Counted from the first letter of the stretch, positions 32,581-42,061 are shown. The stretch: 64,000 nucleotides of DNA from Paenibacillus_V sp046244365 (GCF_046244365.1 NZ_CP176395.1:6758001-6822000), one strand, 5' to 3'. The notes: generated by a model not told the origin, from the sequence alone. A program made the numbers and translations.

Positions 32581-34635
32581 TTACTTGTCGTACAAACCGA
32601 TCGCCTGATCGTAGGCATCGAAAATATGACGAGCGATCGGCGCCGCTCCCCACGAGCCGAAGCCGCCTTCCGGCACGACGACCGCTACCGCCAGCTTCGG
32701 CTTGTCCGCCGGCGCATAGGCGATGAATACGGCGTTGTCGATCGTTTGACCGGCAACCTGCTGCTGCGAGGTACCCGTTTTACGGACTACGGAGTAGCTG
32801 ACACCGTCAAAGCCTTGGATAAAAACTTCCTTCATCCCTTTCTCAAGGACGTTCCAGTAGGCTGCGGGTATGTCCTCCTGATTCAGCAGCTCCGGCTCAA
32901 GCGTACGGACCGTATCTCCTTCGTACGTCGTCACCTTATCGACGAATTGGGGCTTGTACCGCTTGCCGCGGTTCGCCAGCATCGAAGCGTACTGCGCGAG
33001 CTGCAGCGTCGTATAACGGCCCTGCTGCCCGAACGAAGCGTAGATGAGCGCGGACTGCGTACTTTCTTTGACCGCTGAATTATAGTAATAAATGTCGCCC
33101 TCGTATTCGCCGGGCAAGCCGCTGCCCGTTTTGACGCCGAGTCCGAATTTCTTCATGTAGCTGTCCCAAATTTTGATCGCGTTGCCGTTGTCCGCATCCG
33201 GATTTTTCTTATCGAAAGGCGGGTACTTCGAGCTTTTGTACAACCGGTCTCCGATCATTTCCGCCATGAACGTATTGGACGATTTCTCGAGCGCCCTGGA
33301 AGGCGTAAGCACACCGTAATTGGCCTTGTCCGAGTTGCTGACGCCGACCTTGTACCCTTCCCGTCCGAAGAAGAACGTCGTCGGGTCGTTATATCTTTCG
33401 TTCACGCTGATAAGGCCTTCGTTCAAGCCGAGCAGCACGGACAACGGCTTGATCGTCGAGCCGAGCGGCACGAGCGATGTCGGATGCTTGCCCCGCTCCT
33501 TGTTGTCGTGGATGTCCGGAAGCCGCTCCATAATCGTTCCGTTCGTATACCTGTACTGGATTTCCTCGAGCTTGGCCGTGCTTATTCCGCCGGTCCATAC
33601 GTTCGAATTATAATCCGGCATGCTCGCCATCGCCACGACGCGCCCCGTATTGACTTCCATCGCCACCGCATAGCCGGACACCGCGTTTTTGCCGATCGCC
33701 GGGTACTGCTTGGCTCTCGCATCGGCGGACTTCATATAGGCCAGCTGGTCCACGATACCTTTCTCGGCCGCTTCCTGTATGCTCTTCTCGATGGTCAGAT
33801 GGAGGTTATGTCCTTTCTCCGGCGGCGTAATTTCGACCTGTCCGATAATTTGCGCCTGGGCGTTGACCGGGTAGCTCTTGGTGCCGTTCTTGCCGCGAAG
33901 CTCGTCCTGGTACAAAAATTCAAGCCCGTCGAAGCCGACATACTCGTCATTCAAATACTCGCCTTGCTTGTCCTTATAGACGTTCAAATACGTCGCTTTC
34001 TGGTTCCGCGCCACGTTATACGGGCGTAAGTAGCCGACCAGCTGTACCGCGATCTGATCGTCGTCGTAAATGCGCGTGCTCTCTTCGGTTATTTCGAGGC
34101 CCTTCAGCTCGTCGCGGTGCTCGGCGAAATAAGCCAGCTCGTCCTTCGTCAACCGCGATTTGATGCGGCGCGGCAGAAAGGTGTAGCTCGGATCCTTCGT
34201 CTTGTTGCCGTCGATGTCGATGCCCACGTCCATGTTCTTGATAATATCCGCCGCCGGCAAAATCAGCTCGCCGCCGTTCAGATCCGTAAAGATTTTCTCC
34301 AGATTCCTGGCCAGGGCGATCTTGTCCTCGCTCTTCTGCCCCGGCTCCACCCGGTAAAACAGCGATTGCGCGGATATCGTCGAGGCGATCGGCGCCCCTT
34401 TAAGATCGTATATGTTGCCTCGAATCGGCGAAATCGTAATCGTCCGCTTCGTGCTCTGATTTTCCAGCTCGCTTAGTTCCTGCCCTTCGACAAACTGCAA
34501 AATGGCGAGACGGATGATCAACACGGAAAACACCACGAATGTGGCGAAAAAGAACATGTTGATGCGCGCCGAAAAATGATTCCGTTTTTGCCGTTCCTGC
34601 CTTTGCGGTTCGCCCAGGCCTTCCGAATGCTTCAT
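32581..34635 (-). CDS. Class B penicillin-binding protein (PBP2 type)
   Basis: A 684-residue membrane-anchored transpeptidase. One span lies at about residues 26-48, followed by the PBP dimerisation domain ('SPIRGNIYDLKGAPIA', 'EYVGFDGLEFLYQDELRG') and the transpeptidase domain with all three motifs: SxxK at S393-K396 (GSTIKPL), SxN at S452-N454, and KTG at K619-G621 (RKTGTS). It crosslinks peptidoglycan stem peptides; architecture and length match the MrdA/PbpA group of cell elongation. The ATG has GGAGAGGG upstream. It is transcribed alone, with a terminator before the metal operon. Confidence 0.9.
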   Translation of the reverse strand: MKHSEGLGEPQRQERQKRNHFSARINMFFFATFVVFSVLIIRLAILQFVEGQELSELENQSTKRTITISPIRGNIYDLKGAPIASTISAQSLFYRVEPGQKSEDKIALARNLEKIFTDLNGGELILPAADIIKNMDVGIDIDGNKTKDPSYTFLPRRIKSRLTKDELAYFAEHRDELKGLEITEESTRIYDDDQIAVQLVGYLRPYNVARNQKATYLNVYKDKQGEYLNDEYVGFDGLEFLYQDELRGKNGTKSYPVNAQAQIIGQVEITPPEKGHNLHLTIEKSIQEAAEKGIVDQLAYMKSADARAKQYPAIGKNAVSGYAVAMEVNTGRVVAMASMPDYNSNVWTGGISTAKLEEIQYRYTNGTIMERLPDIHDNKERGKHPTSLVPLGSTIKPLSVLLGLNEGLISVNERYNDPTTFFFGREGYKVGVSNSDKANYGVLTPSRALEKSSNTFMAEMIGDRLYKSSKYPPFDKKNPDADNGNAIKIWDSYMKKFGLGVKTGSGLPGEYEGDIYYYNSAVKESTQSALIYASFGQQGRYTTLQLAQYASMLANRGKRYKPQFVDKVTTYEGDTVRTLEPELLNQEDIPAAYWNVLEKGMKEVFIQGFDGVSYSVVRKTGTSQQQVAGQTIDNAVFIAYAPADKPKLAVAVVVPEGGFGSWGAAPIARHIFDAYDQAIGLYDK

Positions 34636-34693
34636 CTGTCTGCCCTCTCCTGATCGTATCTATCCCGGCCGTACGGCTTCGACTTGCAGGGCT

Positions 34694-35398
34694 CTACTTT
34701 AGCTCCGCGAGCGAATGAATGCCGCTGCCGGTGTGATAATCGTAGCGTTTGATTTTTACGGCGTCGATGCCCGCTTGCTGCGGGGCCCAAATATCGTTCT
34801 GATCGTGGTCGCCGACATACAGGACGTCCTGCGGCTCCAGCCCGGCTTCGGATAGCGCCAGCCGGAAAATGTCCGGATTCGGCTTTTCCAGCCCGACCTC
34901 CGTCGAAACGATGACCGGATCGAAATAATGAAGAATGCCTTTATGTTCAAGAATGCCTTTGAGCGTAGGCGCGAAGTTCGAAATAATCCCGAGACGCAGT
35001 CCCATGCCGCTAAAGCGTTCGAGGTTGCTTTTCACGTCATCGAACAGCTGGTATTGTTCCGGCTGCGTGAACATGTCGTATAGCTCGTGGCAGCAGCGGT
35101 GAATTTCTTCGTCGTCCAATTCCTGCTGCGCGCCGAGACGATCGAGAATGTAGCTGTACAGCTTCATCCAGAAAGCGCGGTCCGACTCCGGCGAGCATAC
35201 CTCGTCCGGATTGAGCTGCTTCCCGTAATAGAACAGGCGGAACGCCTCGGTAAACAAATTCCCGATTTCTTCTTCCTCGCGGAGCAGCTTGCGGCTGGCC
35301 AAAAACTGCTGCATGATGACGCGCGCCGCCGGGATCGTCATCAGCGTGTCGCCCACGTCGAAAAATACAGCTTTATACGCGTTCAGACTGTTATGCAT
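34694..35398 (-). CDS. HAD-superfamily hydrolase
   Basis: A 234-residue HAD protein with a helical cap (subfamily I). Motif I is 'VFFDVGDTLM' (the usual second Asp pair is D-x-G-D-T), motif II 'IISNFAPTL', the conserved lysine lies in 'GLEKPNPDIF', and motif IV is 'VLYVGDHDQNDIWAPQQAG'. Substrate unknown. ATG at 35398 is set by GGGAGGTG five bases upstream; the longer frame runs into the intergenic region. It is upstream of the PBP gene on the same strand with a 58-base gap. Confidence 0.87.
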   Translation of the reverse strand: MHNSLNAYKAVFFDVGDTLMTIPAARVIMQQFLASRKLLREEEEIGNLFTEAFRLFYYGKQLNPDEVCSPESDRAFWMKLYSYILDRLGAQQELDDEEIHRCCHELYDMFTQPEQYQLFDDVKSNLERFSGMGLRLGIISNFAPTLKGILEHKGILHYFDPVIVSTEVGLEKPNPDIFRLALSEAGLEPQDVLYVGDHDQNDIWAPQQAGIDAVKIKRYDYHTGSGIHSLAELK

Positions 35399-35568
35399 AT
35401 AAGCACCTCCCGAATGCATCCGGCATGAAAGCCGAAATGATAGCGTAACCCAATGTATGCCCTCGAGGCTATGTTTCATGATAGCATATTTTGCACCCCG
35501 ATACGAATCGACGGACAGCCCGAAACAAGGACAAATGTTCCCATTCCCTTTCCGGGCCGGATCCTATC

Positions 35569-35601
35569 AAAAAAAAACCGTGCGGATGAAAACCGCACGG
35601 T
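35569..35601 (-). terminator. Terminator after the transglutaminase gene
   Basis: CCGTGCGG (35578-35585) pairs with CCGCACGG (35593-35600). In the leftward direction it is followed by a run of about nine T residues. The rest of the 35399-35613 gap has no gene. Confidence 0.93.
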
Positions 35602-35613
35602 GCTCGTTAATGG

Positions 35614-36762
35614 TTAGGCGTCGCGGATGTGCGTCGCATCGAAATTCGGCGGATTGAACCAGTTGCCGCCGCTCGACACCCACGTAGAATCAAGCGGGAG
35701 CCATTCCTTGCGGTCGGCCACGTACACCTCGTTCCACGCATGAGGCCCGTAGCCGCCTTTGCCGTCGTAGCCGAGCCCGGTCACCACCTTCACATCCAGC
35801 CCGACCGATCGAGCCATGACGGCGTACAATCGGGAATAATCGATACATACGCCCTTGCGGCTGGCGAACGTGTCCTCCGGCGTCTGCTCCTTCCAAATCC
35901 GCTTTTGCTCGTATTGGTTGACTTTATCCCAGTCGTATTGGACGCGCGAGCCGACCCATTGGTAAAGCGCCTTCGCCTTCTCCTCGTCCGTCTTCACCTT
36001 GGACGTCACTTCCTGCGCGGCAAGCGCGATGTCGTTCGGGATGCGCGCGTCGATAACCTCGTATTTGCGCTGTAATATATTTTGGAACTCATGCTCGACC
36101 GCCTTCGTGAACACCGGCAGCTGCTTCGTGATCAAATCGCCGGTGAACGGCTCTATCACTTCCTTCGCGCCCTTCTGATAGAGCGCCGACTCCTGGATAT
36201 AGCCGGTAAACGCGGCGTGCGGGAACAGCGCGGTATACATGAATAAGACGGCGATCGCCATCAATGCTCGGCCGGCGCCCGTAAGGGAGCCGATCGCACC
36301 GCCTACGACGCTGCTGGTCCAGGTAACGCCGCCGGTACGCTCGTTCACCTCGGCATATTTGCCTGCGCGATACAGGATCGTATCGATGATGGCGTGCAGT
36401 GCCGTCTTCAGCACCGCGTAGCCGACCAGCAGAAGGACGCCCGAACGCATCAGCGAAAAATCGCGCAGCGCCGTTACGATCGTGTAATACATTTGCCGCA
36501 GCCAGCTGATCTCCTCGTTCGGGATGACGATGTTTCGCGATGTCAGCCAAGCGCCGAATGCCGGAGACAGCGCTGCGGCCAGCTTCCAGGCGAGCAGCAG
36601 GCTGATCACCGTGACAACGCCTTCCTGAATGAGCAGGAAGAGATGCTTGGCCGAGCCGGACGTCCCTCTCGCCGCCCCCTGCACGATCGATATCGCTATG
36701 ATGGCGACCAGCAGCACGGACAACAGATTCATACTCGTCAGCGATCCGATAAAGGCATTCAC
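35614..36762 (-). CDS. Membrane protein with C-terminal transglutaminase-like domain
   Basis: A 382-residue protein. The N-terminal half has four hydrophobic segments (about residues 10-30, 43-68, 104-126 and 150-182) with a CvpA-like feel (small residues, 'GGAIGSLTGAGRAL'). Residues 240-382 are a transglutaminase-like cysteine peptidase fold with the triad C306 (KGVCIDYSR), H341 (GPHAWNEVYV) and D358 (PLDSTW). The catalytic domain is predicted to face outside. The activity (crosslinking or proteolysis) is unknown. The start is GTG with GGAGGGG upstream. Two small membrane protein genes precede it on the same strand. Confidence 0.8.
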   Translation of the reverse strand: MNAFIGSLTSMNLLSVLLVAIIAISIVQGAARGTSGSAKHLFLLIQEGVVTVISLLLAWKLAAALSPAFGAWLTSRNIVIPNEEISWLRQMYYTIVTALRDFSLMRSGVLLLVGYAVLKTALHAIIDTILYRAGKYAEVNERTGGVTWTSSVVGGAIGSLTGAGRALMAIAVLFMYTALFPHAAFTGYIQESALYQKGAKEVIEPFTGDLITKQLPVFTKAVEHEFQNILQRKYEVIDARIPNDIALAAQEVTSKVKTDEEKAKALYQWVGSRVQYDWDKVNQYEQKRIWKEQTPEDTFASRKGVCIDYSRLYAVMARSVGLDVKVVTGLGYDGKGGYGPHAWNEVYVADRKEWLPLDSTWVSSGGNWFNPPNFDATHIRDA

Positions 36763-36899
36763 CTTGCATCCCCTCCTCCCTATAGTCCGGATATCCTGTC
36801 CCGCTAACGGCGAATACGGCCCGACCGAGCCGTACCGCCTCCCATAGCAAGCGCTCCTTATGAACGCCGCTATTTCCTATGTACTGGAATGCGACAGCC

Positions 36900-37331
36900 T
36901 TATTTTTGCCGGGCTTGCGCTTGATCGATTACTTTTTGCAGCGTTTCGTCGATATTCAAAGTAAACGATTGTCCCATAAATGTAACCTTCGCTTCCTTAG
37001 ATCCGGGCTTCGCATCGATCCGCAGACTTTTGGTAGACACGGTGTACGAGCCGTCGTCGTTCTTCTTGTAGGTCGCATCCTTCGCTTCGTTCGTGACGGC
37101 CTTCAGGGCTTGATCCTTGATCTCGGTCGTCACAGCGGCGCCGATGCTGTCCGTCACTTCTAACAGCTTATCCTTGTAGCTGGCTCCGTAAACGATTACG
37201 GCCGCAACGATCGCCAAAACAAGCACCCATTTGATGACCGTTTTGACCAGCTTCACGACGAGAAACAAAACCACCACAGCCAATACGACAACAATCCAGC
37301 GATCCTGTAAAAACGCGGATAATTGATCCAT
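36900..37331 (-). CDS. Membrane-anchored protein of unknown function
   Basis: A 143-residue protein. Residues 11-50 form one long or two short membrane spans ('WIVVVLAVVVLFLVVKLVKTVIKWVLVLAIVAAVIVYG'). The remaining 90 residues are soluble, with a beta-rich end ('YTVSTKSLRIDAKPGSKEAKVTFMGQSFTLNID'). No family is recognised. The ATG has AGGAGGGG eight bases upstream. It lies 44 bases after a 49-residue membrane protein gene and upstream of the transglutaminase gene, so the three may form an operon. Confidence 0.7.
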   Translation of the reverse strand: MDQLSAFLQDRWIVVVLAVVVLFLVVKLVKTVIKWVLVLAIVAAVIVYGASYKDKLLEVTDSIGAAVTTEIKDQALKAVTNEAKDATYKKNDDGSYTVSTKSLRIDAKPGSKEAKVTFMGQSFTLNIDETLQKVIDQAQARQK

Positions 37332-37375
37332 TCGTGCGTCCCCTCCTATTTTCTATATGATACTATAGGTAATTG

Positions 37376-37525
37376 TCATTCTTCATCCCTTTTTTTGCGC
37401 AGTTCTTCGAGCTTTCGCTTGATCTCTTCGCTCCTGTCCGAGCGGGACTGGCGGAACGTGCGGCGCAGCCGCAAAAAAAGGTACCCCGCGACAAGCGCAA
37501 GCACGAAGATCATCAGCGGATCCAT
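37376..37525 (-). CDS. Small 49-residue membrane protein
   Basis: The reading frame translates to a protein starting MDPLMIFVLALVAGYLFLR: one membrane span (residues 4-19), then a basic and strongly charged helix ending 'EEIKRKLEELRKKRDEE', a likely amphipathic or coiled-coil tail in the cytoplasm. The ATG is preceded by AAAGGGGAG with seven-base spacing, a strong signal for translation. No family is recognised. It is the first of the leftward group with the 143-residue membrane protein and the transglutaminase. Confidence 0.65.
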   Translation of the reverse strand: MDPLMIFVLALVAGYLFLRLRRTFRQSRSDRSEEIKRKLEELRKKRDEE

Positions 37526-37688
37526 TCCGTATCTCCCCTTTCTCCGGAGGCTGCCGCAGCCGTTAAAATATCCGTACTACAAGCCTGACAAGCTGCGTAC
37601 AAGTATAAGAAACAGGGTATCGGACGAACTGCGGGCGTTTGGCGTCCAAGCGTTCCCGGCATCCCCAATACTAGCGGGTGGTGGCACT

Positions 37689-38876
37689 ATGAAAACGGCC
37701 GTTTGGCTTTATTTGTTCATGTTCGTCGCTTTTTTCGATCTGCATGCGCAATATCCGATGCTGTCTCCGTTCGCGTTGTCGCTTGGCGCAGCTCCATCGT
37801 TCATCGGACTGATCATGGGGGTTTATTCGCTCACTCACTTGCCCGGAAATTTGCTCGCAGGCATAGGCGTCGACCGCTACGGTAGCAAATATTTTATCGT
37901 CGGCAGCCTGCTGACCGCCGGCACCGTCCTTGTTCTGCAATCGCAGGTGACCAATCCGTGGCAGCTGCTCTGGGTGCGATCGATCAGCGGCTTCGTGCTC
38001 GCTTTCTTATCGCCGGCTTGCTTGTCGATGCTTGCGAAAATCGCCAAGGACCGGGTGCAGCAGGGCAAGCTGATGGCCGGCAACGGCTTCGTGCATACGC
38101 TCGCTTCGGTAGGATCGCCTGCGGCCGGCGCTTTTCTTGTCGCCAAGCTCGGGTTTACGACCTCTTTCCTCGTTCTCGGCTGGGGGCTTATCGCAACCGG
38201 CGTTTTGGCCATTTTCGGCGTTCGCGAAACGAAGCAGATGCGGAATCAGCATGCCCCGCAGCTGGACGATGCGCATGGACACGGCGCTCCGCAAGCGGGA
38301 GCGGCGGACATGCAGGACGAGCATGCGAGCGCCGGCAAAATCCCTTGGCTGTTTTTCGGCATACCGCTCGCCTTGTCATGCTCGCAGGGCATTTTGTTTT
38401 TCGAGCTTCCGCTTATGAAAGCAGCGATGGAGTCGATCGTCACATCCGGCCTTCTCTTCTCGATGGTCAGCTTGGGGGCGCTCGCCACGCTTAGCCTGCT
38501 TTTCTTAAACCGCATTGCGCCGCTGCTGAGGGTCGTGGCCGGGAGCTTGTCGCTGGCGCTCGTTTTTTTCGGGATGGCCGTCGAATGGCCGCTTCCGCTC
38601 GTCGTTTCCTTGTTCATGATAGGCATGGCCAAAGGCGTCATCTACCCGGCTATCGCCACTTTGCTCGCCGGACATACTTCCCGATCCCGGTACGGACGCG
38701 TTTTCTCGCTGCTCTCGATCTCTTATTCGCTGGGCGCCTTTTTCGGTCCTACGGTCGCAGGACACCTTCGCGAAGCGTTGTCCCCTTACTTCGTCGCTTT
38801 CGTCGTCCTGATGATCGGGCTGTCGCTGCTGCCGTTCAACCGTTTCCGGCTGCTGGGCTCGCAAACCGCAGGCTAA
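37689..38876 (+). CDS. MFS transporter
   Basis: A 395-residue, 12-span major facilitator. 'GNLLAGIGVDRYGSKYFIVGSLL' (residues 57-79) is motif A of the loop 2-3, and 'RSISGFVLAFLSPACLSMLAKIAKDRVQQGKLMAGNGFVHTLASVGSP' is the region of segments 4-5. A His/Ala/Gly-rich cytoplasmic loop (DDAHGHGAPQAGAADMQDEH) joins the two halves. ATG at 37689 has GGTGG five bases upstream; the longer frame to 37323 overlaps divergent small genes. The substrate is unknown. Confidence 0.85.
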   Translation: MKTAVWLYLFMFVAFFDLHAQYPMLSPFALSLGAAPSFIGLIMGVYSLTHLPGNLLAGIGVDRYGSKYFIVGSLLTAGTVLVLQSQVTNPWQLLWVRSISGFVLAFLSPACLSMLAKIAKDRVQQGKLMAGNGFVHTLASVGSPAAGAFLVAKLGFTTSFLVLGWGLIATGVLAIFGVRETKQMRNQHAPQLDDAHGHGAPQAGAADMQDEHASAGKIPWLFFGIPLALSCSQGILFFELPLMKAAMESIVTSGLLFSMVSLGALATLSLLFLNRIAPLLRVVAGSLSLALVFFGMAVEWPLPLVVSLFMIGMAKGVIYPAIATLLAGHTSRSRYGRVFSLLSISYSLGAFFGPTVAGHLREALSPYFVAFVVLMIGLSLLPFNRFRLLGSQTAG

Positions 38877-39136
38877 AGGAACTAACGGACGAGGGGCGAT
38901 CCGCCCTAACCGTTTCATCGCAAATGGGCTCACGCACAGTCCCCTTCGGCTTCGCTCGTCATATGTTGTAGCAAACGCCCTAGCGTACCGATCCATTTAA
39001 CTCGCATATTCGTTCCACGAACCGTCGCAGCTAAGCGCCTGCCGGGGAACCCCCGTCTCCTACGAGCATTCAACCTTTGTTCTTCTCCTTCTGCATCCCC
39101 TGCAGCGCAGCGGCTTGAGCGATCAAGCCGTTTTTG
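38877..39136 (+). other. Gene-free 3' region ending in a terminator
   Basis: No convincing gene lies between the MFS stop and 39237. The only strong signal is a terminator at the far end: CGGCTTGA (39111-39118) pairs with TCAAGCCG (39123-39130) over GCGA, followed by TTTTT. Transcripts from the MFS gene would therefore carry a 3' tail of about 250 bases. Confidence 0.5.
39111..39136 (+). terminator. Intrinsic terminator, rightward
   Basis: A perfect 8-bp stem with a GCGA tetraloop and a five-T run; it is the first terminator downstream of the MFS gene. Confidence 0.8.
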
Positions 39137-39237
39137 GTTTCTATCAATCACTTGTCTCAGCGTTTGGAGCAGGAATCGAAGCCTTGCACCGCGCCGTTAC
39201 CCGATGTTCAGGATATCGCATCGCTTCGTTATATTTG

Positions 39238-40872
39238 CTATTTCTTCGCCTTTTCCTTGGAGATCAGCGCCCAATCCTCTGCCGTAAAGTTCCCGATATG
39301 CCATAAAGCGACGCCCTTCAAGCCAAAATAACGGGCCAGCTCCAGCTTGGCCGAAATGCTTTTGGTATCCTCGTACCAAAGCTCGTTGCTGCCCTCATTC
39401 GTTGTGAAGAAAGCATGGCGCAAGAAGAACGGCAGCTGGAATTGCTGCTGAACGCCGTCCATCGCCAGTCTGCTCTCCACCCGGTCGATCGAAGGCGAAG
39501 GGGATGTCAAGTCCCCGTTTGCTTTCGTGATCCACTGGTTGGCCTGTTTCGAAATGCCTAGCAGCAGCTTCTCCTTCGGAATGCTGCGCAGCGCCTCGGC
39601 GAGACTTTCCCGCACAAGCGGCAATGGCGCGGAAGGAAGACCGCTCTGCCTATGCGTAAAATCGTAAGCCATCAGCACCGCCTCGTCGGCCAGCGCTCCG
39701 ATTTCCTTCAGATCATAGCCTTTGTAATACATGACCGGAGGTACGGCAACGGACAGTGTTTTGGCGCCGATCGCCTCCTTGACGCTGCGGAGGAAAGCGG
39801 TATAAGGTTCTCTGTCATTTCCCGAAATCAGCCCTTCGAAGTCGATGCTCACACCGCTCATCGGCAGGGCGATCAGCTGTTCCTTCAACGACTGAATAAA
39901 CGACTGCTTCGCTTCCCCGTCCTGCAAAAAGCGGCTCAGCTTGCCATCCGCGTTGTCGGAAAATATCATCAGTTTATCAGGCAGCGCTTGCTGCTTGGCC
40001 GTGTCCACGACCGTATTCCAGCCTTCGGGCATTTTGAACGTACCCGTGTCCGTCTCAAGCTTGGCCTTCCCTTCGCCCGTATAGCCAAGGTTCGACCAGC
40101 TGAACGTAATGCCGGACAAGTTTTTCAGCTGATCGATGTTGCGGTACGAATTAATGGCATAAAATCCGTGTACCTCGAGCGCATGACGCTCTACCTTCTC
40201 GCCGATCGTACGCCGAATGATCGCCGCCGCTTCCTTGCGGCTTAACGCCTCGCCCGGATGCAGCTGCTTCCGGTCGTCTCCCGTCATGATGCCGCGATAG
40301 GAAGCGTAGTAAGCATAAGGACGATACTCCGGAGCGAGCTGCTCCGCATCCAGAAAGCCGCGTGCCGCTTCCTCTATTTTCCATTTATTGTCGAGCCACA
40401 ATGCCCGCTCCTGCTCGCCGACCGTATCCAACAAATAGCGGCCGATCAGCACGGCCACTTCCGCTCTCTTAATCTTCTCTTCGGGCAGAAAGCTGCCGCC
40501 TTTTATCATGAAAGAAACATAGCCTTTAGCGGCAGCATCCCGAATGACCGGATACGACCAGCGATCCTCCGTTACATCGGCGAACCGCGAACCCCCGCTT
40601 TGCCCGCTGTCTCCGGTTTGACCGGGCAGCGAAGTCATGAGCATTTTGACGAACTGCTCGCGCGTAACGGAAGAATCCGGGCGGAAAGAACCGTCTTCAT
40701 AACCCGAGACGATATCGTATGCCGTTAACGTGTACACGTCCTCCTCCGACCAGTCGCCCGCAGGCACATCCTTAAACGGCTTCAATTGCGATTCGTAAGC
40801 CGAGGCCCCGGATGCGACCGCCAAGAACAGGGCGGCACCCAGAGCAAATGTCCGTTTCCAAGTCTTTTTCAT
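39238..40872 (-). CDS. SLH-domain protein with GH18 catalytic domain
   Basis: A 544-residue exported protein. The signal peptide ends near residue 25 (SGASAYE). Three S-layer homology repeats follow (about residues 32-80, 95-145 and 170-222; for example 'FKDVPAGDWSEEDVYTLTAYDIVSGYEDGSFRPDSSVTREQFVKML'), which bind pyruvylated secondary wall polymer. Residues 230-540 are a GH18-like barrel: 'GVSIDFEG' (341-347) gives the DxE pair with E346 as the expected acid, in a reduced form of DxxDxDxE. It resembles YaaH/YdhD-type enzymes, which act on peptidoglycan glucosamine linkages rather than chitin. The ATG has GAGGGAGAGG upstream. Confidence 0.88.
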   Translation of the reverse strand: MKKTWKRTFALGAALFLAVASGASAYESQLKPFKDVPAGDWSEEDVYTLTAYDIVSGYEDGSFRPDSSVTREQFVKMLMTSLPGQTGDSGQSGGSRFADVTEDRWSYPVIRDAAAKGYVSFMIKGGSFLPEEKIKRAEVAVLIGRYLLDTVGEQERALWLDNKWKIEEAARGFLDAEQLAPEYRPYAYYASYRGIMTGDDRKQLHPGEALSRKEAAAIIRRTIGEKVERHALEVHGFYAINSYRNIDQLKNLSGITFSWSNLGYTGEGKAKLETDTGTFKMPEGWNTVVDTAKQQALPDKLMIFSDNADGKLSRFLQDGEAKQSFIQSLKEQLIALPMSGVSIDFEGLISGNDREPYTAFLRSVKEAIGAKTLSVAVPPVMYYKGYDLKEIGALADEAVLMAYDFTHRQSGLPSAPLPLVRESLAEALRSIPKEKLLLGISKQANQWITKANGDLTSPSPSIDRVESRLAMDGVQQQFQLPFFLRHAFFTTNEGSNELWYEDTKSISAKLELARYFGLKGVALWHIGNFTAEDWALISKEKAKK

Positions 40873-40995
40873 TCGTTACCTCTCCCTCTTTCCGATTCTA
40901 TCAATCTATCAATATACGAAATGACGGATTGGAAGTCAAATGGAAGAAACCGGCGCCGGTGTCCTTACGGTCCTATCCGATCCTGCACCCATGGC

Positions 40996-41021
40996 AAAAA
41001 CGGCACCCTCACGGATGCCGT
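40996..41021 (-). terminator. Terminator after the Gfo/Idh/MocA gene
   Basis: ACGGCA (41000-41005) pairs with TGCCGT (41016-41021) over a 10-base loop. In the leftward direction it is followed by TTTTTGCC. Confidence 0.7.
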
Positions 41022-41041
41022 CTCGCTTAAAATGCGCTATT

Positions 41042-42061
41042 TTATAGTTTTACGACTTTCCCCGTCTCCTGCGATTCGAAAGCGGCCAAGATGACGCTCA
41101 GCGACTTGCTTCCTTCTTCGCCGGAAATGCTCGGAGGCGTTTGCGTCACGATGCTCGTAACGAAGGCGTCGATGACTCCGCTGAGCGTTTGCTTCTCGTT
41201 CGTCGCGATCGCTCCGACCTTGTAGGTATCGATATTCCCGTTGCGATGCTCGACGACTACCTTGTCGCCGCTCTCCTCGCCGATTCTCATGACGCCGTTC
41301 TCGCACCATAATACCGTGCTGTTGTCTCCGCCCTTATAATACGTCCAGCTTGCGACAAGCGTGCCGAAGGCGCCGCCTTTCATACGGAGCAGACAAACCG
41401 CGTTGTCGTCAACGTCCGTCCCCTCTTTGTGCAGCGTCCCGATAAACGAAACGACTTCAGATACTTCATCGTTAAGCAGATAACGGATCAAGTCCGACTT
41501 ATGGACGCCGAGATCGCCCATCGAGCCCATTGCCGCATCCTCTTTGCGGAAAAACCAGCTTTCGCGTCCGTCCACGCTCCAGCCTTCCGGTCCCGGATGG
41601 CCGAACGACGTGCGGAACGTGATCACTTTGCCGAGGACGCCGGTTTGCAAAATCTCCTTGGCTTTAACGTGCGGCGGCATGAGCCGCTGATTGTGGCCGA
41701 CCATCAGGTAAACGCCGTTGCTGCGGGCCGCTTCGATCATCGCTTGCGCTTCCGCATCCGACGTCGCCATCGGCTTCTCGACCAGCACATGCGCGCCTGC
41801 GTTAGCGGCTGCGATCGATGCCGGCGCATGAAGCGCGTTCGGCGTGCAGACGCTGACCGCGTCCGGCTTTATTTGGGCAAGCATGCTCTCGTAGTCGGCG
41901 AACGCTTTCGCTCCGTACTGCTCGGCGTAGTACTCCGCCCTTTCCAATACAGGATCGACAAAAGCCACAAGTTCCACGTTCGGGCTTACCGCATATTCAG
42001 GAATATGTCTATGCTTCGCAATGGAGCCGCAACCAATGACAGCTACTCTGATTTTACTCAT
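41042..42061 (-). CDS. Gfo/Idh/MocA-family oxidoreductase
   Basis: A 339-residue NAD(P)-dependent sugar dehydrogenase-like protein. The Rossmann motif is 'VAVIGCGSIAKHRHIP' at the N-terminus, and 'VLVEKPMATSDAEA' carries the EKP motif with the catalytic lysine. 'GSMGDLGVHKSDLIRYLL' holds the H-x3-D like segment of the substrate domain. ATG at 42061 is preferred over 42079 because GGGGAAC directly precedes it. It follows a TIM-barrel isomerase gene on the same strand and both are divergent from an AraC regulator, the usual layout of a sugar or inositol catabolism unit. Substrate unknown. Confidence 0.9.
   Translation of the reverse strand: MSKIRVAVIGCGSIAKHRHIPEYAVSPNVELVAFVDPVLERAEYYAEQYGAKAFADYESMLAQIKPDAVSVCTPNALHAPASIAAANAGAHVLVEKPMATSDAEAQAMIEAARSNGVYLMVGHNQRLMPPHVKAKEILQTGVLGKVITFRTSFGHPGPEGWSVDGRESWFFRKEDAAMGSMGDLGVHKSDLIRYLLNDEVSEVVSFIGTLHKEGTDVDDNAVCLLRMKGGAFGTLVASWTYYKGGDNSTVLWCENGVMRIGEESGDKVVVEHRNGNIDTYKVGAIATNEKQTLSGVIDAFVTSIVTQTPPSISGEEGSKSLSVILAAFESQETGKVVKL

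Noticed and set aside
38930..39151. 73-codon minus-strand frame between the MFS and SLH-GH18 genes
   Set aside because: Arg-rich, low-quality composition, no ribosome binding site, and it crosses a rightward terminator.
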